DNA of 11,393 nt, taken from the NCBI GenBank assembly GCA_007116865.1, contig SKHR01000127.1, positions 1 through 11,393 of the forward strand. The letters are read 5' to 3'. Position numbers and translations under genes: made by a program. Position 1 is the first letter of the stretch; each line of letters begins with the position of its first letter. The notes beneath the pieces are model-generated. The model saw nothing but the letters and a program-made list of their open reading frames with translations. It did no database searches and was not told the DNA's origin. Below, in pieces: positions 6,462 to 11,393 of the stretch. The DNA is from Marinospirillum sp. GTDB lineage: Bacteria; Pseudomonadota; Gammaproteobacteria; Pseudomonadales; Halomonadaceae.

Positions 6462-8378
6462 ATGGCAGCAAACCAAGCATCCGCGCCCGGATACGACCCG
6501 CACAAACCCGAACAGCTCCAGACTGCGCAATTGCGCTGGGAGGCCCTCACGCCGACGGCCAGCGATTTTGATGATGTGTATTTTTCCCGCGATGCCGGGC
6601 CAGAGGAAAGCCGTTTTGTTTTTTTAGATCACAACCAGCTGCCCGCGCGCTGGCAGTCCTGTGATTATTTTGTGATGGGAGAAATTGGCTTTGGCACGGG
6701 CCTGAACCTGCTGGTGGCAATTCAGGATTTTCTGACCCAGGCACCGCCTCAGGCGCGCTTGCACTGGATCAGCACCGAGCTTTATCCGGTCAGCCCGGAA
6801 GACCTGCAAAAGGCGCATCAGTGCTGGCCTGCTTTGGGTGAGGTCGCAGCCTGGTTGCAAGCGGTCTATCCGCAGGCGGTATCCGGTTTCCATCGACTAC
6901 AGCTGCATCCGCGCATCAGCCTGGATCTGCTGCTGGGGGATGCTGAAAGTCATCTGAGTCATTATCAGGGCAGGGTCGATGCCTGGTGTCTGGATGGTTT
7001 TGCGCCCAGCAAAAACCCTGGATTATGGAGCGACACCCTGCTCCAGCAAATCGCTCGATTGAGTCGCCCCGGCACCACCCTGGCCACCTTTACCGCTGCG
7101 GGTTTTGTGCGCCGAGGGCTGGAGGCAGTGGGTTTTCAAGTCAACAAGGTGCCCGGCTTTGGTAAAAAACGCGAAATGCTCTGTGCGCAATTCGACTCAG
7201 CCAGCCTGGCGTCAACCTCTGCGCCACCTTCTGCACCGCCTGGAAAAGTCGCCATCATTGGTGCCGGACTGGCCGGACTGGCAACCGCCGAGGCGCTTAA
7301 ACGCCGAGGCATTCAAGTCGATATTTTTGAGGCCGGTGAGATCGGTCAGCAGGGCTCCGGCAATCGCCAGGGGGTGCTGTATATCAAGCTGGCGGTGGAT
7401 AGCAATCCATCGAACCGGCTGTTTTTGCACGGATTGAACTTCAGTCGCTTATGGCTCAAACGCCTGGATCCTGAACAGGTCTTTTGGCGACCCAGCGGAG
7501 TTTTGCAACTGGCGCATACCGCCGCTGAACAAGCACGCCAGGCGCGTTTTTTTGCTCGCCAATCGCTACCCGAAACCCTGGTTCACCCCGTCAGCGCCGA
7601 GCAGGCTACCGAGCTGGCCGGCACGCCCATCCACACCGAAGGGCTGTTTTATCCTCTGGCCGGATGGGTCAGACCCAGCGCTTTGGCTGCCGAGCTTGGC
7701 AAGCAGTTTAATGTTCAGACTCACCAACCGGTTCTGCAACTGGATGCCCTGGACAGCGGTTGGCAACTGCACACCCCCAGCGGCCAACACCACTACGATC
7801 AGGTCATTCTTGCCTGCGCCAGCCAGGCAAAGGACTTTGGCGTCACCGATTGGCTGCCAATCAAGGCGCTGGGAGGACAGGTGACACATCTGCCAGTCCG
7901 GCAGGATCAAACCCTGCCTCGCTGCGTGGTCTGCGGCAAAGGCTATGTGTCACCCGCTTATGAAAAAAACCTCTGCTTTGGTGCCACCTATCGCCTGCAC
8001 GACCCGGATCTGTCGCTTAAAGTGAGCGATCACCAACATAATCTTGAAGCGCTGCAAAGCAGCCTGCCTCAACTGCTCTCCCAGTTGGATGCAGATCTGC
8101 AACAACCACCACAAGGCAAGGTCGGCCAGCGCTGCACCAGCCCCGACTACCTGCCATTAGTGGGCGCCGCACCCGACCCCAAGGATCCGCAACAACCTCT
8201 GCCCGGCTTATGGCTCAACCTGGCCCATGGATCACGCGGCCTGGCCAGCATCCCCCTGTGCAGTGAACTACTGGTCAGCCAGCTTTTAAACGAACCCCTG
8301 CCAGTCGATCGCGAGCTGCTCAAACACCTCAACCCCGCCCGATTTTTGCTGCGCAAAAACAAAAAACCAAAAGCCTAG
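6462..8378 (+). CDS. mnmC: Bifunctional tRNA mnm5s2U34 biosynthesis protein MnmC
   Basis: MnmC completes the wobble modification mnm5s2U34 on tRNAs such as Lys(UUU), Glu(UUC) and Gln(UUG). The C-terminal FAD domain converts cmnm5 to nm5, and the N-terminal domain methylates this with SAM to mnm5. The 638-residue protein (E. coli 668) has both parts. The MnmD methyltransferase (1-245) contains FDDVYFSRDAGPEESRFVFL, the SAM loop GEIGFGTGLN (73-82) and DGFAPSKNPGLW with catalytic-type D178. A short Ser/Ala/Pro linker follows (about 246-260), then the oxidoreductase with the FAD loop IIGAGLAGLA (G267, G269, G272), SGNRQGVLY and a C-terminal HGSRGLASIPL. The ATG abuts the yciI stop with no intervening base, implying coupled translation. 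The TAG stop sits in an inverted repeat. Confidence 0.96.
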   Translation: MAANQASAPGYDPHKPEQLQTAQLRWEALTPTASDFDDVYFSRDAGPEESRFVFLDHNQLPARWQSCDYFVMGEIGFGTGLNLLVAIQDFLTQAPPQARLHWISTELYPVSPEDLQKAHQCWPALGEVAAWLQAVYPQAVSGFHRLQLHPRISLDLLLGDAESHLSHYQGRVDAWCLDGFAPSKNPGLWSDTLLQQIARLSRPGTTLATFTAAGFVRRGLEAVGFQVNKVPGFGKKREMLCAQFDSASLASTSAPPSAPPGKVAIIGAGLAGLATAEALKRRGIQVDIFEAGEIGQQGSGNRQGVLYIKLAVDSNPSNRLFLHGLNFSRLWLKRLDPEQVFWRPSGVLQLAHTAAEQARQARFFARQSLPETLVHPVSAEQATELAGTPIHTEGLFYPLAGWVRPSALAAELGKQFNVQTHQPVLQLDALDSGWQLHTPSGQHHYDQVILACASQAKDFGVTDWLPIKALGGQVTHLPVRQDQTLPRCVVCGKGYVSPAYEKNLCFGATYRLHDPDLSLKVSDHQHNLEALQSSLPQLLSQLDADLQQPPQGKVGQRCTSPDYLPLVGAAPDPKDPQQPLPGLWLNLAHGSRGLASIPLCSELLVSQLLNEPLPVDRELLKHLNPARFLLRKNKKPKA

Positions 8379-8440
8379 CTGAAGACTGGACAGTAACTAG
8401 GCTTGGCACACCAATAGGCTGAGTTATGCTGAGCGCCTAG
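8371..8440. repeat. Overlapping inverted repeats holding both convergent stop codons
   Basis: AAGCCTAG (8371-8378) and CTAGGCTT (8397-8404) form a perfect 8-bp inverted repeat with an 18-base loop. The last three bases of the first arm are the mnmC TAG. The middle arm also pairs over six bases (CTAGGC, 8397-8402) with GCCTAG at 8435-8440, which contains the TAG stop of the opposing gene (8437-8439 on the minus strand). The two hairpins are mutually exclusive. There is no T-run, so if they act in transcript ending it is not as classical intrinsic terminators. The pairing is seen directly; the function is unknown. Confidence 0.4.
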
Positions 8441-9408
8441 ACATCACTCACAAACAATAAGCGGTTTAAAGAGCACTCGCAGCTGAGCCAGTACTGCTGA
8501 GATCTCTTTCTGATCCGTGTTTTTGTTTGCCCACAAGATGGGCAGGGGGTTTTCATCGAAGTATTAGTATTGCACTGACCACATTGAACATAATAGCCAT
8601 ACTTACCGTACATAGCGGTTAAGTTTTTTGTTTCACCACAGTTTTTACACACAAGACCAATCACGCCGTCTTCTTGGGTCATTGGTTGAGGTGCTGCTTT
8701 TTCCTTAGTGTCCGGCTCGCCCTTAGGCGCTTTAGTTTGCTCATACTCCGCGGTCTTCTCTTCAACTGCGTGAACCAGAGTGGCATCAAGAAGAAACTCA
8801 CCAATATTTTTCAGCTCTTCATCGCTGAAATAAGGTTTACTGGCCCAGGCTGCAGCCACTTTAGAAGTGCTACCGAGCCTTCGGACCTCTTCAGCGATGC
8901 TTTCACTTTTAACAATCTGCTTATTGATCGCCTTCGGCATCTCATTTCGATGCAAAATACAGTTATTTGAAACTGTGCAAAGCACGCTCCAATCACGCCC
9001 TCCGACCTGCATTTGCACACCAAACAACTTGCCAAGGAATTGCTCTACATTATCACTAAGAAACTGTTTTAGAAGGTCTTGTTGAAGCTCCGCCTGAATT
9101 AACGGAGAAGACATGCCAGACCATACTCCTTTGTAGCTTCTGGACCACTCACCTAACTCGTTGACTTTTACTTCGCCATAGATGCTTTTTGATTCGATAA
9201 TGATAAATCCGGTGCGATGAACAACTAGGTGGTCAATTTGGGCCGTTTCACCATTAAAGCTAAAGTGATAGTCATTTAAAATCAGAAAGTTTTCATCATC
9301 TTTAAAGGCCCGACGCAAATAAAACGCAACGTCTTTTTCTTGCTGGTCTCCCGCCGCTCGGCGCGGGTCTTTATTGTTTGTGAAGTCCTTCTGTTTCAGT
9401 ATCGTCAT
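8437..9408 (-). CDS. NERD-domain protein with C-terminal zinc-ribbon cysteines
   Basis: The N-terminal part (about 18-130) is a nuclease-related (NERD, PF08378) domain. AGDQQEKDVAFYLRR carries E24, then AQIDHLVVHRTGFIIIESKS carries D59, E72 and K74, matching the D...ExK core of restriction-endonuclease-like folds. A middle region (about 165-250) is helical, then charged and low-complexity. The C-terminus has two cysteine groups: C254/C257 with C276/C279, and C289/C292 with C310/C312. The second (CPSCG...CEC) resembles a topoisomerase-type C4 zinc finger, so nucleic-acid binding is plausible. No signal peptide or membrane segment is seen. The start at 9408 has GGAG five bases upstream. Base composition is lower in GC than its neighbours (23 of 60 bases at 9181-9240; 26 of 60 at 8941-9000), which suggests transfer. 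The real substrate is unknown; a role in DNA/RNA processing or defence is inference only. Confidence 0.85.
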   Translation of the reverse strand: MTILKQKDFTNNKDPRRAAGDQQEKDVAFYLRRAFKDDENFLILNDYHFSFNGETAQIDHLVVHRTGFIIIESKSIYGEVKVNELGEWSRSYKGVWSGMSSPLIQAELQQDLLKQFLSDNVEQFLGKLFGVQMQVGGRDWSVLCTVSNNCILHRNEMPKAINKQIVKSESIAEEVRRLGSTSKVAAAWASKPYFSDEELKNIGEFLLDATLVHAVEEKTAEYEQTKAPKGEPDTKEKAAPQPMTQEDGVIGLVCKNCGETKNLTAMYGKYGYYVQCGQCNTNTSMKTPCPSCGQTKTRIRKRSQQYWLSCECSLNRLLFVSDV

Positions 9409-9452
9409 TGGTGCTCCGTCACACGCAAGTTAATACAGGCGCCCGCCCAAGC

Positions 9453-10031
9453 TTAGTCCGTAAACTGGGCGAGCAGCATCCAGATCAGGTCACCGGTGGT
9501 GGTGAGTTCGTATTCATACAGGGCTTGGCCGCGCAGGTGGCCATCTTCGAAGGTGGCCAGCACCCAGCGGTGGTTGAGCAGGTAGGTTTCTTCGGGGATG
9601 AAGGCCATTTGCCCACCCAGCACACCTTCTTGCGGGATCAGGCCGGGCTGATTCAGCAGGTCTTGAAGGATACGTTCCTCTGGGGAGTTCAGGCCACGGG
9701 CAACAAACTGGCGGCGCTGACTTTCACTCAGGCCGAAAGGGGGCACTGAAACTGAAGCAGCGCCAGTGGGGGCGACATCTTCACTCAACGGGGTATCTGC
9801 CAGCGCTTCCAGCACGTCCTCTTCTGCCGCAGCGGCAGCGTCTTCTGGTGGACGTTGTGAGCCATCGGGGTTGCGGGTATCGGGTACTGGTCGCATGACA
9901 GGCTCACCGGAAACCTCAACATGCGGGTCAACCGATGGTTCATCAGTCGTTGGCTGTTGATCCTTGGGCCAGATCAGCACAAGGATCAACAAGATAAAAA
10001 TCATCAGCAGGAGCTTTCTTTGAAACGGCAT
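9453..10031 (-). CDS. Uncharacterised single-pass membrane-anchored protein
   Basis: I do not recognise this 192-residue protein. Residues 1-5 are MPFQR, followed by K6 and a strongly hydrophobic segment (about 7-21, LLLMIFILLILVLIW), so it is probably an N-in signal anchor with the rest in the periplasm. Residues 22-105 are rich in Pro, Asp, Glu and Ala, including a run of alanines and glutamates, and look like a disordered linker. The C-terminal part (about 108-192) looks folded: SESQRRQFVARGLNSPEER, a Gly/Pro-rich stretch, then alternating aromatic and hydrophobic residues ending in LLAQFTD. There is no cysteine, hence no lipobox. A perfect AGGAG lies 5 bases before the ATG. It follows typA by 63 bases with no obvious terminator, so it may be cotranscribed, and it precedes the NERD gene by 44 bases. 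Confidence 0.85.
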   Translation of the reverse strand: MPFQRKLLLMIFILLILVLIWPKDQQPTTDEPSVDPHVEVSGEPVMRPVPDTRNPDGSQRPPEDAAAAAEEDVLEALADTPLSEDVAPTGAASVSVPPFGLSESQRRQFVARGLNSPEERILQDLLNQPGLIPQEGVLGGQMAFIPEETYLLNHRWVLATFEDGHLRGQALYEYELTTTGDLIWMLLAQFTD

Positions 10032-10094
10032 TCTTTCTCCTTAGGCCGGTCAGTTTACAGCACCTGTGACAGATCCGCGTTGCGCGTGGTTCCC

Positions 10095-11393
10095 TTAGCT
10101 TTTGCTGGCGCGTTTGCGTTCGTGTTCCTTCAAGAACTTTTTGCGCATGCGGATGTGGCTGGGGGTGACCTCAACCAATTCATCATCATCGATGAACTCC
10201 AGTGCTTGTTCCAGACTATAACGCAGTGGCGGCGTCAGTTGAATGGTTTCATCACTGCCTGAGGCACGCATGTTGTCGAGTTTTTTCGCTTTTGTGGGGT
10301 TGACCACCAGGTCATTATCGCGCGCATGAATGCCTACAATCATGCCTTCATAAACCTCGACACCGGGACCGACAAACAGACGCCCGCGATCCTGCAGGGT
10401 GGTCAGTGCATAGGCAAGTACCTTGCCATCTGCCATCGAGACCAGTACGCCATTGACGCGGTGCTCAACGGTGCCTTCGACCAGCGGACCATAGTGGTCA
10501 AAAATACTGGTCAGAATGCCGGAACCGGAGGTCAGTGTCATAAAGTGGTTACGAAAACCGATCAGGCCGCGTGAGGGAATGATGAAGTCCAAACGCACCC
10601 GACCCTTGCCATCTGGGTTCATGTTGGTCATACGGGCTTTGCGCTTGCCCAGTTCTTCCATGACGGAACCCTGGTGCTGCTCTTCAACATCAACGATCAG
10701 TTCTTCGTAAGGCTCTTGGCGCACACCATCAATCTCGCGAATGATGACTTCTGGGCGCGAAACACCCAGCTCAAAACCTTCACGACGCATGGTTTCAATC
10801 AAGACCGACAGGTGCAGTTCGCCTCGGCCAGAGACCCGGAATTTATCCGGGCTGTCTGTTTCTTCAACCCGCAGCGCTACATTATGGATCAGCTCTTTTT
10901 CTAGACGCTCTTTAATGTTGCGGCTGGTGACGTACTTGCCATCTTTACCGGCGAAGGGTGAGTCGTTGACCTGGAAGGTCATGGTCACGGTTGGCTCGTC
11001 GACGCTCAGCGCAGGCAGGGCTTCAATCTGGTTAGGATCACACAGGGTGTCTGAAATATTCAGCGGGTCCAGACCAGTGATACAAATGATGTCACCGGCT
11101 TCGGCGCCATCGGGTGACTCATTGCGCTGCAGACCGTGGTAGGTCATGACCTGACCGATCTTGCCTTTACGCTGCTTGCCATCGCGATCCACCACCACAA
11201 CCTGCTGGTTGGAAATCACTCGGCCACGGGTCACACGGCCAACACCGATGACACCGACATAGCTGGAGTAGTCCAGTGCCGAAATCTGCATTTGAAAGGC
11301 ACCCTCAGCATCAACCTGCGGCGGCGGCACCAGATCAACAATCGCCTGGAACAGCGGTGTCATATCTTCAGCAAGGTTTTCTGGATCATCACC
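10095..11393 (-). CDS. typA: Ribosome-associated GTPase TypA/BipA (C-terminal part; start outside window)
   Basis: TypA is an EF-G-like translational GTPase that binds 70S ribosomes and assists 50S assembly, especially in cold or stress. The frame is open to the right edge, so the G domain (normally the first 200 or so residues) is missing. 432 of about 605 residues are visible. In order they contain the end of the linker (DMTPLFQAIVDLVPPP), the EF-Tu-like beta-barrel domain II (DYSSYVGVIGVGRVTRG), domain III with SGRGELHLSVLIETMRREG, an EF-G domain V-like part (PYEELIVDVEEQHQGSVMEE), and the BipA-specific C-terminal domain with SRGLIGFRNHFMTLTSGSG, SMADGKVLAYAL, GIHARDNDLVVNPTKAKKLDNMR and a basic tail. 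The apparent ATG at 11363 is internal. The TAA stop is followed 63 bases later by the next minus-strand gene. Confidence 0.97.
   Translation of the reverse strand, partial: GDDPENLAEDMTPLFQAIVDLVPPPQVDAEGAFQMQISALDYSSYVGVIGVGRVTRGRVISNQQVVVVDRDGKQRKGKIGQVMTYHGLQRNESPDGAEAGDIICITGLDPLNISDTLCDPNQIEALPALSVDEPTVTMTFQVNDSPFAGKDGKYVTSRNIKERLEKELIHNVALRVEETDSPDKFRVSGRGELHLSVLIETMRREGFELGVSRPEVIIREIDGVRQEPYEELIVDVEEQHQGSVMEELGKRKARMTNMNPDGKGRVRLDFIIPSRGLIGFRNHFMTLTSGSGILTSIFDHYGPLVEGTVEHRVNGVLVSMADGKVLAYALTTLQDRGRLFVGPGVEVYEGMIVGIHARDNDLVVNPTKAKKLDNMRASGSDETIQLTPPLRYSLEQALEFIDDDELVEVTPSHIRMRKKFLKEHERKRASKS

Noticed and set aside
8373..8440. GCCTAG direct repeats as possible attachment or target-site duplication for the NERD gene
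   Set aside because: Only six bases match, both copies lie on the same side of the gene, and no matching copy is seen at its other end near 9409-9452.
9453..9478. Possible stem GCCCA/TGGGC near the end of the unknown gene as a terminator
   Set aside because: Five base pairs around a long loop with no T-run; too weak to call.

Overview
The window looks like the chromosome of a gammaproteobacterium. PerM, NadA, RluB, YciO, YciI, MnmC and TypA all closely resemble their gammaproteobacterial (E. coli-type) counterparts as I recall them. The presence of scpA and scpB means the cell uses an SMC-ScpAB condensin rather than only the MukBEF of Enterobacterales, so a Pseudomonas- or Oceanospirillales-like lineage is more likely than an enteric one. 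I cannot name a genus. Base composition is moderately GC-rich, except over one gene at 8437-9408.

Layout. The 3' end of a perM-type AI-2E family transporter (+, 1-756) converges on nadA, quinolinate synthase (-, 778-1821). A perfect 11-bp hairpin containing the perM stop codon lies between them. The 349 bases from 1822 to 2170 hold no protein gene. They contain, on the minus strand, the nadA leader with a possible extended -10 promoter and a 12-bp palindrome, a strong intrinsic terminator, two identical tRNA-Lys(UUU) genes in tandem, and their promoter. Next comes a tight minus-strand operon, transcribed from 6102 down to 2171: rnm (PHP-domain RNase AM), yciO, scpA, scpB, rluB. Its junctions are 4-bp overlaps or gaps of 3-4 bp. 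Divergent from it, yciI and mnmC (+, 6162-8378) are directly adjacent. mnmC converges on an AT-richer gene for a NERD-domain protein with zinc-ribbon cysteines (-, 8437-9408), which looks like an accessory insertion. Upstream of that are a small membrane-anchored protein of unknown function (-, 9453-10031) and the 3' part of typA/bipA (-, from the right edge to 10095).

How it fits together. Most genes serve translation and RNA maturation: tRNA-Lys(UUU), MnmC (completes mnm5s2U34, which that tRNA carries), YciO (paralogue of the t6A37 enzyme TsaC), RluB (23S pseudouridine), RNase AM (rRNA 5'-end trimming) and TypA (ribosome-associated GTPase). ScpAB serves chromosome segregation and NadA serves NAD synthesis. 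I see no complete new multi-gene system. The least ordinary element is the single NERD/zinc-ribbon gene, followed by the uncharacterised protein beside typA and the inverted repeats that contain the stop codons of convergent genes.
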